DNA of 64,000 nucleotides, taken from positions 7,701,001 to 7,765,000 of the forward strand of contig NZ_CP095481.1 in NCBI RefSeq assembly GCF_023023025.1, given 5' to 3'. Under the pieces are notes generated by a model that saw only the letters and a list, made by a program, of their open reading frames with translations, had not been told where the DNA came from and searched no databases. Made by a program: the position numbers and the translations under genes. The DNA is from Amycolatopsis sp. WQ 127309. GTDB taxonomy: Bacteria > Actinomycetota > Actinomycetes > Mycobacteriales > Pseudonocardiaceae. Below, one piece after another: positions 42,202-51,882 of this stretch (positions are counted from its first letter, which is position 1; the number at the start of each line of letters is the position of its first letter).

Positions 42202-43407
42202 ATGGTTGAGGACTTCCGCCTGCGCTCGGTCGCCGCGGCGGCGTACGGGCCGGCGGTCCTGTTCGGACTGTCCGAGGGGGCCGTGCTGCCGGTCGTCGTG
42301 CTGAGCGCGATCGACCGCGGGGCGAGCACCTCGACGGCCGCGCTGATCGCCGCGTTGCTCGGCGTCGGGTCACTGGTCGCGAACATCCCGGCCGGGATGC
42401 TGGCGACCCGGATCGGCGAGCGCCGGTCGATGCTCCTGGCGTCGGCCGTCATGGTCGCCGGCGTCGTGACCTGCCTGGTCGATCTGGGCCGCGGACCGGC
42501 GTCGCTGCTGCTCTACGGCTGCGGGATCCTGCTGATCGGGGCGGCGAGCGCGGTCTACAGCCTGGCCCGCCAGTCGTACCTGACCGAGATCGTCCCGGCG
42601 CACATGCGCGCCAGGGCGTTGTCGACGCTGGGCGGGAGCATCCGCGTGGGCGTGTTCCTCGGGCCGTTCGCCGGGGCCGGGGCGATGCAGGTCGCCGGCC
42701 TGCCGGGGGCGTACTACGTGAGCCTGGCCGCGATCGTGGCGGCGGCCGTCCTGGTGTTCCGGGTGCCCGACCTGGAGGTCACCACCGGCGAGCGGGTGGA
42801 CGCGGCCGCCGTCACGACGCGGGGGATGCTCCGGCAGCGGTGGCGGGTGTACGCGACGCTGGGCGTCGGGATCCTGCTGCTGTCGGCGATCCGGCAGACC
42901 CGCCAGACCGTGGTGCCGCTGTGGGCGGCGCACATCGGGCTGTCGCCGACCGCCAGTTCGATCGTCTACGGCGTCGCCGGCGCCATCGACGCGCTGACGT
43001 TCTACCCGGCCGGCAAGGTGATGGACCGCCACGGGCGGCGGTGGGTGGCCGTGCCCGCGACGCTCGTGCTGGGCGTCTCCTTCGTCGTCATGCCGTTCGC
43101 GGGCGGCGCGGTGGCGCTGGTGGTGGTGGCCATGGTGATGGGCTTCGGCAACGGCATCGGGTCGGGCATCGTGATGACGCTCGGCGCCGACGTGTCGCCG
43201 CCGGTCGGACGGCCGACGCACATCGGTATCTGGAACGAGCTCGCGGACATCGGCGCCGGCGCCGGGCCGCTGATCCTGTCCGCGGTGACCGCGCTGGCCG
43301 GCCTCGGCGCCGGAATCGTGGCGAGCGGCCTGGTCGGCTTCGCGGCGGCGGGCGCGTTGTGGCGGTGGATACCCCGGCCCGCACGCGCCGGCCCGGGCAC
43401 CCGGTGA
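42202..43407 (+). CDS. MFS transporter
   Basis: A 401-residue member of the major facilitator superfamily with about 12 hydrophobic segments. The loop between TM2 and TM3 reads GMLATRIGERRSMLL and that between TM8 and TM9 reads GKVMDRHGRRWVAVP, the two G-x3-D/R-G-R/R signatures. The group looks like drug or metabolite exporters. The start ATG at 42202 has only a weak ribosome site. It lies about 100 bp after the terminator of the B12 operon and so is probably a separate unit. A short perfect palindrome (CGTGAATTCACG at 42130-42141) precedes it. Confidence 0.9.
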   Translation: MVEDFRLRSVAAAAYGPAVLFGLSEGAVLPVVVLSAIDRGASTSTAALIAALLGVGSLVANIPAGMLATRIGERRSMLLASAVMVAGVVTCLVDLGRGPASLLLYGCGILLIGAASAVYSLARQSYLTEIVPAHMRARALSTLGGSIRVGVFLGPFAGAGAMQVAGLPGAYYVSLAAIVAAAVLVFRVPDLEVTTGERVDAAAVTTRGMLRQRWRVYATLGVGILLLSAIRQTRQTVVPLWAAHIGLSPTASSIVYGVAGAIDALTFYPAGKVMDRHGRRWVAVPATLVLGVSFVVMPFAGGAVALVVVAMVMGFGNGIGSGIVMTLGADVSPPVGRPTHIGIWNELADIGAGAGPLILSAVTALAGLGAGIVASGLVGFAAAGALWRWIPRPARAGPGTR

Positions 43408-43474
43408 CGCGCTGCGGCCCGACGACGTCAATCCTTGACGCATGTCCCGGGACGCCCGGCCCGGCAAGTGCCGC

Positions 43475-44458
43475 TTACTGGTGGCCCGCTTCGTCCAGCC
43501 GACGCGCCTGCGCGGCCTGTTCGAACGGCGTGTCGCCCGCCGCGTGGTGGTCGCCCAGGCCGGCGAACAGGGCGGCCACCTTCACCGAGTCGTGGTGGGC
43601 GGCGAAGTCGGCCAGCGCCGGGTCGGTGGCCGCCAGCACCTGCCGGAACCGGAGCTCGGCGAGCGGCCCGAGCCGGTCGTAGATCTGCAGGAACACCTTC
43701 TGGGCCCGGTCGCGCGCCCAGCCGGCGGGCAGCAGCTCGGCGGGCAGGTCGGGGTCGGTCTCCGGGAACCGGCGCCAGTCCACGCGCAGCTCGGTGCGGG
43801 TGCGCAGCGCCTGCGCCGGGCTGACCAGACCGGCGTCCAGGCCGGTGAGCACGCGTTCGTACCGCTCGGCGAACTGCTCGTACTCCCGGGCGAGTGGCTC
43901 GAGGTCGAACGCCGCGACCGGGCTGCCGGCGTCGCCGGGGACCTCGGTGGCGCGGAAGACCGTCGCGCTGCGGAGGCCGAGTTCGCGCAGCGCGGCGAGT
44001 GCGGGGGCGGCCAGGTCGTGCGGGCTGACCCACACGCCGTCGTAGAGGGCGGCGAACCGCAGGACCCGCAGCCGTGACCGGAGTGCCGTGCGGAGCCCGC
44101 GGTCCTGCTCCGGCACGGAGAAGGTGACGACCGTCCACTGCCCGTCCCACTCCGGCGCGGTCGTGCCGAAGGTCAGCATCCGGTGGGTGCGCTCGATGAT
44201 CACTTCGGACGTGCGGGCGGGAATGCCGTACGCCGTGGTCCGCCCGCTCCGCGACACGGTGAGCAGGCCGCGCGCGGCGAGGCGGCGGATCGCGGCCCGC
44301 GCGCTGGCCGCGCTGATGTCGAACTCGCCGAGCAGCTCGACCAGCGCGGCCGAGGGGATGTGCTCGTCGCGCCAGTACCAGAAGTCGCCGAGCAGGGACG
44401 TCAGGAGGAGCTGCGGTTCGGCTCCCTGCTGGGAGCGGGGAAGCGGGCCCGTCGTCAT
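43475..44458 (-). CDS. PaaX-family transcriptional regulator
   Basis: A 327-residue repressor of the PaaX family. The N-terminal winged helix (about 15-75) has SAASARAAIRRLAARGLLTV. The PaaX middle domain (about 100-180) starts DGQWTVVTFSVPEQDRGLR and contains LYDGVWVSPHD. The C-terminal domain (about 190-300) is helical. Studied PaaX proteins respond to phenylacetyl-CoA, and relatives respond to other acyl-CoA or metabolite signals. The divergent seven-gene operon containing a CoA transferase and dehydratase-like subunits fits that: an acyl-CoA may be the inducer. ATG at 44458 follows GAGGCGAG. Confidence 0.9.
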   Translation of the reverse strand: MTTGPLPRSQQGAEPQLLLTSLLGDFWYWRDEHIPSAALVELLGEFDISAASARAAIRRLAARGLLTVSRSGRTTAYGIPARTSEVIIERTHRMLTFGTTAPEWDGQWTVVTFSVPEQDRGLRTALRSRLRVLRFAALYDGVWVSPHDLAAPALAALRELGLRSATVFRATEVPGDAGSPVAAFDLEPLAREYEQFAERYERVLTGLDAGLVSPAQALRTRTELRVDWRRFPETDPDLPAELLPAGWARDRAQKVFLQIYDRLGPLAELRFRQVLAATDPALADFAAHHDSVKVAALFAGLGDHHAAGDTPFEQAAQARRLDEAGHQ

Positions 44459-44667
44459 CGCGTGCTCGCCTCTTCCGGGGTTCGGGCCGGCGATCGGCCG
44501 GAGTCGTCCGCCGCCGGTGTCCATGGTGGCAGTGCCGGACAGGCGGCCGGATCGAGGGGTTGAATCACGCGACACATCATGCGACGATCGGCGCCCAGAT
44601 AGCAACCAATCTCCCCTCGGGTTCTCGCGCCGCCCGGTTCGGACGGCCTTCCTCAGGAAGAAACGAC

Positions 44668-45588
44668 ATGGGTTCCTCACTTCGTCAATGGCGTCGAAGC
44701 CCGCTCGCCGTGGCCGCCGCCGCGGGACTCGTCCTGGCCGGGTGCACGGTCGACGACGGGGCGGCGCCCGCGCCCTCCGCGGCCGCGCTCACCGTCGTCG
44801 CGGCGTTGCACGACCAGCTGCCGCAAGCGATCAAGGACGCGGGGGTGCTCCGGTTCGCCGGGGACTCCCACCCGCCGTACCGCACCGTCGGCCCGGACGG
44901 CAAGACCGTCACCGGCATCGACCCCGACTTCCAGCAGGCGCTCGGCCAGATCCTGGGCGTGCGCACGGAAATCACCATCGTCGCCGGGCTCCCGGCCGCG
45001 CTGCAGGGCATGCTCAGCGGCCGGTACGACGCCTTCAACGGGCCCGTCAAGGCCACCGCCGAGCGCGAGAAGCAGTTCGACACCGTCACCTGGATGACCA
45101 CGCGCACCGCCTACGTGGTGCCCGAGGGGTCCGCCGCCGGCATCAAGCAGACCGCCGACCTGTGCGGCAAGCGCGTCGCCGTGGTCACCGCCAGCGTCGT
45201 GGAAGGCCAGCTCGCGAAGCTGTCCGCGTTCTGTGAACGCGAACAGCGGCCGGGGGTGCAGGTGATCGGGCTCGACGACACCAACGCCATCCTGCTGGCC
45301 GCGAAGTCCGGCCGGGCCGAGGCCGCCGGCATGACCCAGGCCGCGGCGATCGACGTGACCGACCAGCAGAAGGGGCAGTACCAGTACGTGACGCAGACCG
45401 AGGAGCAGGGCGCCACGACGGACAACCTCGCGCTGTACACCCCGAAGGCGGGGAAGCTCGGCCCGGTGCTGCAGAAGGCGTTCGAGGAGCTGTTCCGCAA
45501 CGGCACCTACACCCGGATCATGCAGAAGTGGGCCCTGGCCGACGTCACGGTCCCGCAGCCGCTGTTCGACGCGGCGTCCGCGAAATGA
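44668..45588 (+). CDS. Polar amino-acid-type ABC transporter substrate-binding lipoprotein
   Basis: A 306-residue lipoprotein of the SBP_bac_3 type. The lipobox LVLAGC places the lipidated cysteine at about residue 25. The type-2 fold starts with [20 protein letters not shown], followed by [15 protein letters not shown], and shows the hinge and closing region typical of amino-acid and small-acid binders. The ATG at 44668 follows AGGAAG. First gene of a seven-gene operon in which every following gene overlaps the previous stop by 4 bases. The substrate is probably a small carboxylate or amino acid feeding the CoA transferase. Confidence 0.9.
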   Translation: MGSSLRQWRRSPLAVAAAAGLVLAGCTVDDGAAPAPSAAALTVVAALHDQLPQAIKDAGVLRFAGDSHPPYRTVGPDGKTVTGIDPDFQQALGQILGVRTEITIVAGLPAALQGMLSGRYDAFNGPVKATAEREKQFDTVTWMTTRTAYVVPEGSAAGIKQTADLCGKRVAVVTASVVEGQLAKLSAFCEREQRPGVQVIGLDDTNAILLAAKSGRAEAAGMTQAAAIDVTDQQKGQYQYVTQTEEQGATTDNLALYTPKAGKLGPVLQKAFEELFRNGTYTRIMQKWALADVTVPQPLFDAASAK

Positions 45589-46460
45589 CCGCGATGTCCA
45601 CTGTGGAAGAAACGGCCGCGGCCCACGACGACGTCGCGTCCGCGCGCGGCCGCTTCCGGCCGCTGCGCTGGCTGTTCGTGCTCGTGCTCGCGGTGCTGGC
45701 GGCGCAGCTGGTCGTCTTCCTGGTCGGCAACTCCCGCTTCCAGTGGGACGTCGTGGCGAAGTACCTCTTCGAGAAGAGCGTCCTGGCGGGGCTGGGCACC
45801 ACGGTGGTGCTCGCGATCGCGGCGATGGTGCTCGGGTCGCTGGCCGGCGGGGTGGTCGCGGCGATGCAGCTGAGCGGGTTCGGGCCCGCGCGGTGGGTGG
45901 CGACGCTGTGGGTGGGCCTGTTCCGCGGCATCCCGCCACTGGTGCAGTTGATCTTCTGGTTCAACCTCGCCTACCTGCTGCCGCGGCTGTCGATCGGCAT
46001 CCCGTTCGGCCCGGTCTTCGGCAGCTGGGACGCCAACGCGGTGATCACGCCGCTGACCGCCGCGGTGATCGGCCTGTCGCTGGTCGAGTCGGCCTACCTG
46101 GCGGAGATCTTCCGCGCCGGGGTGTCGTCGGTCGATCCCGGCCAGCGCGACGCGGCCCGCGCGATGGGGTACCCGCCGGGGCAGACGCTGCTGCGGATCG
46201 TGCTGCCGCAGGCGATGCGCGTGATCATCCCGCCCGCGGGCAGCCAGTTCATCAACGTGCTCAAGGGCACCGCGCTGGTGTCGGTCATCGCGATGTCGGA
46301 CCTGCTGCACTCGGTGCAGGTGATCTACAACCGCACCTACGAGATCGTGCCGATGCTGCTGGTCGCCTGCTTCTGGTACCTGGTCGTGGTCACCGTCCTG
46401 ACGGCCGGGCAACGCCGGCTGGAACGCCGGTTCTCGCGTGGTCACCGGAGTGCCCGGTGA
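45585..46460 (+). CDS. Polar amino-acid-type ABC transporter permease
   Basis: A 291-residue inner-membrane permease of the HisMQ type. The N-terminal 40 residues are cytoplasmic; five or six helices follow. The coupling loop reads [20 protein letters not shown] near 190, the EAA loop that contacts the ATPase. Signature [13 protein letters not shown] near 118 is typical of amino-acid permeases. It probably forms a homodimer because no second permease gene is present. ATGA overlap with the binding-protein gene. Confidence 0.92.
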   Translation: MTAMSTVEETAAAHDDVASARGRFRPLRWLFVLVLAVLAAQLVVFLVGNSRFQWDVVAKYLFEKSVLAGLGTTVVLAIAAMVLGSLAGGVVAAMQLSGFGPARWVATLWVGLFRGIPPLVQLIFWFNLAYLLPRLSIGIPFGPVFGSWDANAVITPLTAAVIGLSLVESAYLAEIFRAGVSSVDPGQRDAARAMGYPPGQTLLRIVLPQAMRVIIPPAGSQFINVLKGTALVSVIAMSDLLHSVQVIYNRTYEIVPMLLVACFWYLVVVTVLTAGQRRLERRFSRGHRSAR

Positions 46461-47242
46461 GCGCCCCGGTGCTGCGGATCGGCGACGTCCGCAAGCGGTT
46501 CGGCACGGTCGACGCGCTGGCGGGGGTCAGCCTCGACGTCCACGAAGGCGAGACCGTCGTGGTCATCGGGCCGTCGGGCTCGGGCAAGTCGACGCTCGTC
46601 CGCTGCGCCCACCAGCTGGAGTCCGTCGACGGCGGCGCGATGTACCTCGACGGCGAGCTGCTCGGCCACCGGCGCTCGCCCGGCGGCCTGCGCCCGCTGA
46701 GCGAGCGGCGGATCGCCGCCCAGCGGCGCCGGATGGGCATGGTCTTCCAGCAGTTCAACCTCTTCCCGCAGTTCACCGTGCTGCGCAACGTCACCGACGC
46801 GGCGATCCGCGTGCACCGGCGGGATCGGTCCACTGTGGAGGGTGAGGCGCGGGAGCTGCTGGCGCGCATCGGCCTGGCCGGCCGGGAGCAGCACTACCCG
46901 CGGCAGCTCTCGGGCGGGCAGCAGCAGCGGGTCGCGATCGCGCGGGCCGTGCTGGTGCGGCCGCGGATCATGCTGTTCGACGAACCGACCAGCGCACTCG
47001 ACCCCGAGCTGGTCGACGAGGTCCTGGCCGTGCTGCGGGACCTCGCGGCGGCGGGCACCACGATGGTGGTCGTCACCCACGAGATGGCGTTCGCGCGCGA
47101 AGTGGCCGACCGGTGCGTGTTCATGGAGGCCGGCCGGATCGTCGAGGAAGGCCCGCCGGAGGAGCTGTTCACCCGGCCCCGGACCGACCGGCTGCGTGCT
47201 TTCCTGTCCCGCCATCTGTCCGAAAAGGAGGGTGTTTCGTGA
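46457..47242 (+). CDS. Polar amino-acid-type ABC transporter ATP-binding protein
   Basis: A 261-residue ATPase of the GlnQ/HisP group. Walker A is GPSGSGKST near residue 40, the Q-loop is [12 protein letters not shown], the signature is LSGGQQQR, and Walker B is [14 protein letters not shown]. The switch histidine is in [12 protein letters not shown]. The length and motifs are standard. The GTG at 46457 overlaps the permease stop (GTGA). Completes the importer encoded by the two preceding genes. Confidence 0.94.
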   Translation: MSAPVLRIGDVRKRFGTVDALAGVSLDVHEGETVVVIGPSGSGKSTLVRCAHQLESVDGGAMYLDGELLGHRRSPGGLRPLSERRIAAQRRRMGMVFQQFNLFPQFTVLRNVTDAAIRVHRRDRSTVEGEARELLARIGLAGREQHYPRQLSGGQQQRVAIARAVLVRPRIMLFDEPTSALDPELVDEVLAVLRDLAAAGTTMVVVTHEMAFAREVADRCVFMEAGRIVEEGPPEELFTRPRTDRLRAFLSRHLSEKEGVS

Positions 47243-48378
47243 TCACTGTCGGCGCCGTCGGCGACCTCATCCTGGACGAACCGGATCCGGATTTCTTCCT
47301 CGCGCCCGCCGCGCCGGTGCTGTGGGAGATGGACCTGGCGATCGGGCACATCGAGGTTCCCCACTCCACGACGGCCGTCCAGAGCAGCACCGACGTCCCC
47401 GCGCCGCCGGCGGACCCGATGGCGCTGAAGGCGGTGGCCCAAGCGGGCTTCGCGGTGGTCACCCTGGCGGGCAACCACGTCTGCGACGCCGGCGACGGCG
47501 GACTGGCCGACACGATCGCCTACTCCCGCGCGGCGGGCCTGCTGACGGCCGGCGCCGGGCCGGACCTCGCGCGGGCCCGGCGCCCGGCGATCGTGAAGCG
47601 GGGCGGCCTGCGGATCGGCGTGCTGTCCTACAACTGCGTCGGCCCGCGCGACTCGTGGGCCGCCTCCCGCAAGCCCGGCTGCGCGTACGTGCACGTGCTC
47701 ACCCACTACGAGCTCGACCACGCGAGCCCGGGCGGCCCGCCGAAGATCTACACCTTCGCCGATCCCGACAGCCTGGCGGCGATGGCCGACGACGTGCGCC
47801 GGCTGCGCGCGGAGGCCGACATCGTGCTCGTGTCGCTGCACAAGGGCGTCGGGCACACCCCGGTCGTGGTCGCGATGTACGAGAGCCCGGTCGCCCGCGC
47901 CGCGGTCGACGCCGGGGCCGACGCGGTGTTCTCCCACCACTCGCACATCATGCGCGGCATCGAGGTCTACAACGGACGGCCGGTGTTCCACGGGCTCGGC
48001 AACTTCGTCACGGTCACCCACGCGCTGACGCCGGGCGCGGGCGTGGGGGCCGACGAACTCCGCGCGTGGGCCGAACGCCGGACCAAGCTCTACGGCTTCG
48101 CGCCCGACCCGGACATGCCGTTCTTCCCGTTCCACCCCGAAAGCCGCAACACCGCCATCGCCTTCTGCCGCTTCGACGAAACCGGGCTGCACGAAGCCGG
48201 TTTCGTGCCTTGCCGGGTCGACGACCAGGGCCGTCCGGTGCCCGTCGGCGGCACCCCGGAAGGCGAAGCCGTGGCGAAGTACGTCGAGGACATCACCCGC
48301 GGCGCGGGCCTCAACGGCCGGTTCACCACCCGCGGTACCGAAGTGCTCGTCGATCTCTCCGAGGGAGCCTCCACATGA
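47239..48378 (+). CDS. CapA-family metallophosphoesterase-like protein
   Basis: A 379-residue protein of the CapA/PGA-capsule family, a metallophosphoesterase-like fold. Motifs are [34 protein letters not shown], and [20 protein letters not shown], giving the GD, GNH, H and GHxH-like metal site. CapA is linked to poly-gamma-glutamate synthesis, but many CapA homologues in soil actinobacteria lie in other catabolic or biosynthetic operons. Here no CapB/C/E partner is seen, so capsule production is unlikely. No signal peptide. The GTG at 47239 overlaps the ATPase stop and has an AAGGAGGG site inside that gene. Confidence 0.9.
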   Translation: MITVGAVGDLILDEPDPDFFLAPAAPVLWEMDLAIGHIEVPHSTTAVQSSTDVPAPPADPMALKAVAQAGFAVVTLAGNHVCDAGDGGLADTIAYSRAAGLLTAGAGPDLARARRPAIVKRGGLRIGVLSYNCVGPRDSWAASRKPGCAYVHVLTHYELDHASPGGPPKIYTFADPDSLAAMADDVRRLRAEADIVLVSLHKGVGHTPVVVAMYESPVARAAVDAGADAVFSHHSHIMRGIEVYNGRPVFHGLGNFVTVTHALTPGAGVGADELRAWAERRTKLYGFAPDPDMPFFPFHPESRNTAIAFCRFDETGLHEAGFVPCRVDDQGRPVPVGGTPEGEAVAKYVEDITRGAGLNGRFTTRGTEVLVDLSEGAST

Positions 48379-49613
48379 CCGACCAGCCACTGGCCGGCCG
48401 CGTCGTCGTCGACCTGACCACCGCGCTCGCCGGGCCGTACGCGACGCTGCTGCTCGCCGGGCTCGGGGCCACCGTGATCAAGGTCGAGAACCCGGCCACC
48501 GGCGGCGACTCGTCGCGCAACAACGCGCCCTACGTCGGCCGCGACGGCCTGAACCTCGCCCGCCGCCACGACGACGACCTGTCGGTGTCGATGCTGCTGC
48601 GCGGGCGCAACAAGCTCAGCGTCACCCTCGACCTGAAGAACCCGCGCTCTCGCGCCGTGTTCACCGACCTCGTCCGCGACGCCGACGTGCTGGTGGAGAA
48701 CTACAGCCCGGGCGTCACCGAGCGGCTCGGCATCTCCTACGAGAGCGTCCGCGAGATCAACCCGCGGCTCGTCTACACCTCGATCAGCGGGTTCGGCGCC
48801 CAGGGCGGCCCGGGCTCGGGCAAGGCGATGGACTCGATCATCCAGGCGCTGAGCGGGGTGATGATGACCGCCGGGGAGCCCGACGAGGGCCCGGTCCGGT
48901 TCGGCCTGCCGATCGGCGACCTGCTGGCCCCGCTGTTCGCCGTGGTCGGCACGGTGTCGGCGTTGCTGCAGGCCGAGCACACCGGCGAGGGCCAGCGCGT
49001 GGACGTGTCGATGCTCGGCGCGCTGACCTCGCTCGTCGCGTGCGAGCCGTTCGACGCCTTCGACGCGGTCGGTCTGCCCCAGCGCACCGGCTCGATGGTG
49101 CCGCGGCTCGCGCCGTTCGGGATCCTGCCCGCTCTTGACGGCTATCTCGCCCTCTGCGCGCCGACCGACGCGTTCGCCCACGGCGTGCTCCGGGCGATCG
49201 GCCGGCCGGACCTGGCCGAGGACGACCGCTACCGCACGCGCGACCAGCGGGTGCGGGCCGCCGACGAGCTGCACGACCTCATCCGCGAGTGGTGCCGGGT
49301 GCGGCCCCTGGCGGAGATCCTCGCCGCGTTCACCGCCGAAGGGGTGCCCGCGGCCGAGGTCCGCGAGCCGCGTGAGGCGGTGCGGGATCCGCTGGTCCTG
49401 GCGCGCGAGGAGGTCGTGCCGCTGCGGCACCCGCGCCACGGCGCGGTGGCCGACCTGGCGGGGACCGGCGTGCCGATCCGGTTCTCCGCCGCCCGCGTCG
49501 CCTTGGACCGGCCCGCGCCCGCGCTCGGCGAGCACAACGAGCACGTCTACCGCGAGCTGCTCGGCTACACCGAACAGCAGCTGGCGGAGCTGGTCGCGGA
49601 GGCGGTCATTTGA
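48375..49613 (+). CDS. CaiB/BaiF-family (type III) CoA transferase
   Basis: A 412-residue enzyme that moves CoA between acyl-CoA and a carboxylic acid. It opens VVVDLTTALAGPYATLLLAG with GATVIKVENP, and has DVLVENYSPGVTERLGISYE near 105. The catalytic aspartate is in GKAMDSIIQALSGVM near 155, then GLPIGDLLA. The length is normal. Placed directly upstream of the dehydratase-like pair, it would make or exchange the CoA ester on which those proteins act. ATGA overlap with the CapA-like gene. Confidence 0.93.
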   Translation: MTDQPLAGRVVVDLTTALAGPYATLLLAGLGATVIKVENPATGGDSSRNNAPYVGRDGLNLARRHDDDLSVSMLLRGRNKLSVTLDLKNPRSRAVFTDLVRDADVLVENYSPGVTERLGISYESVREINPRLVYTSISGFGAQGGPGSGKAMDSIIQALSGVMMTAGEPDEGPVRFGLPIGDLLAPLFAVVGTVSALLQAEHTGEGQRVDVSMLGALTSLVACEPFDAFDAVGLPQRTGSMVPRLAPFGILPALDGYLALCAPTDAFAHGVLRAIGRPDLAEDDRYRTRDQRVRAADELHDLIREWCRVRPLAEILAAFTAEGVPAAEVREPREAVRDPLVLAREEVVPLRHPRHGAVADLAGTGVPIRFSAARVALDRPAPALGEHNEHVYRELLGYTEQQLAELVAEAVI

Positions 49614-50626
49614 GCGCGCCGACGGTGGGGTACGTCGGCGCGGACGTCCCGGTCGAGCTGATCACCGCGGCCGGGTTGCTGCCGCTGCGGCTGACCGGGA
49701 AGCCGGGCGAGGACAGCACGCTTGGCGACCGCTACCTCGGCCGCGGTGTGGATCCGGTCGCCCGGTCGATCCTGACGCGGATCCTCACCGGCGGTTACGG
49801 GCCGCTCGAAGCCGTCGTCGTCTCCCGCGACTGCGAAGCCTCGCTGCGCCTGTTCTACGCCTTGCGCGAGCTGCACCGGGTCGAGCCGGAGCTGCGGTTG
49901 CCGCCGGTGCGCTTGGTGGACGTCCTGCACCTGCCGCACCACACGACCACCCGGTACGTCCACGCGAAGATCGCCCAGCTGCGCGAGTGGCTCGGCCGCT
50001 GGCGGCCCATCTCCGACGACGACCTCGCCGCGGCGATCACCGCGCACGACACCCTGCGGCGCTCGCTCGGCCGCTGCGCTGTTTTGCGCCGGGAGAACCG
50101 GCTGAGCGGCACCGAGTTCCTCACCCTGGTCGCCGCGACCACCAGGCTGCCGGTCACGGCGGCCACCGCGCTCGCCGACCGCGTGGCCGACGACTCGCCC
50201 GAGGTCGAGGGGGTGCGGCTGTTCCTCACCGGCAGCTCCCACGACGACCCCGGCGTCTACAAAACGTTGGAGGACAACGGGTTTCTCATCGTGGGGGAGG
50301 ACCACGACTGGGGCGAACTGCTCTTCGCGCGCACGTGCGCGGCGCCGACGGGACTCGCGCTCGCCGAGCGGTACCAGCACAACGGCCCGGCCGCGCCCCG
50401 CGCGTCCATCCGGCAGCGCGCCGCGCACACTGCGGCGGCCGCCCGGGCCTGCGACGCGGAAGTCCTGTTCTCCTACGTGCGCGTCCACGACGACGCCCCG
50501 CCGTGGGACTTCCCGGCGCAGCGGGCCGCCACCGGACTGCGGGCGGTGCTGGCGGAGCGGCAGCCGTACGGCGAGCTGACCGGCGACGCCCTCGCGGCGC
50601 TCCTCCCGGCCGGGGTCGCGGGATGA
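49610..50626 (+). CDS. 2-hydroxyacyl-CoA dehydratase D-component-like protein (first subunit)
   Basis: A 338-residue member of the HgdB/FldC/benzoyl-CoA reductase-like family. It begins TVGYVGADVPVELITAAG with a PLRL motif, has VVVSRDCEASLRLFYAL near 70, TGSSHDDPGVYKTLEDNG near 230, and FSYVRVHDDAPPWDFPAQR near 298. In iron-sulfur members the corresponding second and third motifs contain cluster cysteines; here GEDHDWGE and RVHDD lack them, and only the first Cys (SRDC) is kept. Loss of an active [4Fe-4S] cluster or altered ligands is likely. The start is TTG at 49610, overlapping the previous stop. Alternative: a non-redox scaffold. Confidence 0.8.
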   Translation: MSAPTVGYVGADVPVELITAAGLLPLRLTGKPGEDSTLGDRYLGRGVDPVARSILTRILTGGYGPLEAVVVSRDCEASLRLFYALRELHRVEPELRLPPVRLVDVLHLPHHTTTRYVHAKIAQLREWLGRWRPISDDDLAAAITAHDTLRRSLGRCAVLRRENRLSGTEFLTLVAATTRLPVTAATALADRVADDSPEVEGVRLFLTGSSHDDPGVYKTLEDNGFLIVGEDHDWGELLFARTCAAPTGLALAERYQHNGPAAPRASIRQRAAHTAAAARACDAEVLFSYVRVHDDAPPWDFPAQRAATGLRAVLAERQPYGELTGDALAALLPAGVAG

Positions 50627-51882
50627 CCGGCCGGCTGACCTCGGCGACCACCGCGACCGGCTACCAGCGCGAGTGGTTCGCCGGGATGCGCGACGACGTC
50701 GCCGCCGGTGCGCCGCTGGCGCTCGTCAACGCGGACGCGCCCCAGGAGATCTTCCGCGCGATGGGCATCCCGTACGTCGTCAACCAGTGGTGGGCCTCGA
50801 TCGTCGCGGCGAAACGCCAGACCCAGCGCTACCTCGGCCTGCTGCGCGACCGCGGTTACCCCGACTACATCGAGCAGTACAGCGCCACGTCGCTGGCGTC
50901 GGCGTTCGAGGACGATCCCGGTCAGGCGCCGTGGGGTGGCCTGCCGACGCCGTCGATCGTGCTCGGCGAGACCACCGGCGACGCGTCCCGGAAGATCTTC
51001 GACGTCTGGGACGCGCAGCCCGGCGTCACGTACTACCCGCTGGAGAGCGCGGCGGAGAACGCGGTGCCCGAGCGGTGGTGGGAGCTGATGCCGCACCGCT
51101 GGGAGGAGGCCATCGGGAGCGATCGGCTCGACCTGCTGACCGGCGAGCTGACCGGCCTGATCCGGTTCCTGGAGCAGACCACCGGACGGGTGTTCTCCGA
51201 GACCCGCTTCCGGGACGTCATGGCGCTGGTCAACGAGCAGCAGGAGTGGAACCGCCGTACCCGCGACCTGATCGCCGCGGCCCGGCCGTGCCCGATCGCC
51301 GTCACCGACGGCATCCCGAGCGTCATGGTGCCCCAGTGGCACCGCGGCACCGAGTGGGCCCGCGACGCCGCCCGCGCGTTCCACGACGAGGTGCGCGACC
51401 GGATCGACGCCGGCGTCGCGGCCTGCCCGGACGAGCGGCTGCGCTTGATGTGGATCGGCCGCGGCCTGTGGTTCGACCTCGAGTTCTACCGGCGGTTCCA
51501 GCGGTCACACGGCGCGGTCTTCGTCTGGTCGATGTACCTCGCGATCGCCGCGGACGGCTACCTGCGCTACGGCGACGACCCGCTGCGCGCCCTCGCCGCC
51601 CGCTTCGCCGCGTTCGGCGACCAGCTCTACACGCCGCCGTGGTCGGCCGGGTGGTACGTCAAGGAAGCGCGCCACCACGGCGTCGACGGCGTCGTGCACC
51701 TGGTTTCCGACGACGCCCGCGGCGGCTACTTCACCACCCGCGCTCTGCGCGCCGCGGGGATCCCCGTGCTGGAACTGCACGCGGACAACGTCGACGCCCG
51801 CACCGGGGACGACCTGAGCGCGCAGATGACCGCGTGGCTCGACGAACTCCGGCGGGCGCTCACTTCTCCTTGCCCTCCGTGA
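50623..51882 (+). CDS. 2-hydroxyacyl-CoA dehydratase-like protein (second subunit)
   Basis: A 419-residue protein of the same family. Motifs are MGIPYVVNQWWASIVAAKRQ near 45, GVTYYPLESAAENAVPERWW near 133, VFVWSMYLAIAADGY near 302, and RALRAAGIPVLELHADNVDA near 378. No cysteine occurs in the first roughly 210 residues, and those later sit in non-family positions, so classical cluster ligation is not apparent. No HgdC-like activator ATPase (needed by active enzymes) is in the operon. It probably pairs with the previous subunit. ATGA overlap; last gene of the operon, its 3' end overlapping the convergent small gene by 23 bases. Confidence 0.8.
   Translation: MTGRLTSATTATGYQREWFAGMRDDVAAGAPLALVNADAPQEIFRAMGIPYVVNQWWASIVAAKRQTQRYLGLLRDRGYPDYIEQYSATSLASAFEDDPGQAPWGGLPTPSIVLGETTGDASRKIFDVWDAQPGVTYYPLESAAENAVPERWWELMPHRWEEAIGSDRLDLLTGELTGLIRFLEQTTGRVFSETRFRDVMALVNEQQEWNRRTRDLIAAARPCPIAVTDGIPSVMVPQWHRGTEWARDAARAFHDEVRDRIDAGVAACPDERLRLMWIGRGLWFDLEFYRRFQRSHGAVFVWSMYLAIAADGYLRYGDDPLRALAARFAAFGDQLYTPPWSAGWYVKEARHHGVDGVVHLVSDDARGGYFTTRALRAAGIPVLELHADNVDARTGDDLSAQMTAWLDELRRALTSPCPP

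Noticed and set aside
44560..44600. Repeated GCGACACATCATGCGACG-like halves between PaaX and its operon
   Set aside because: Direct half-repeats are short and imperfect; not enough to call a PaaX operator.
44560..44667. In-frame upstream extension of the amino-acid-type binding protein
   Set aside because: Lipobox position and AGGAAG support the ATG at 44668.
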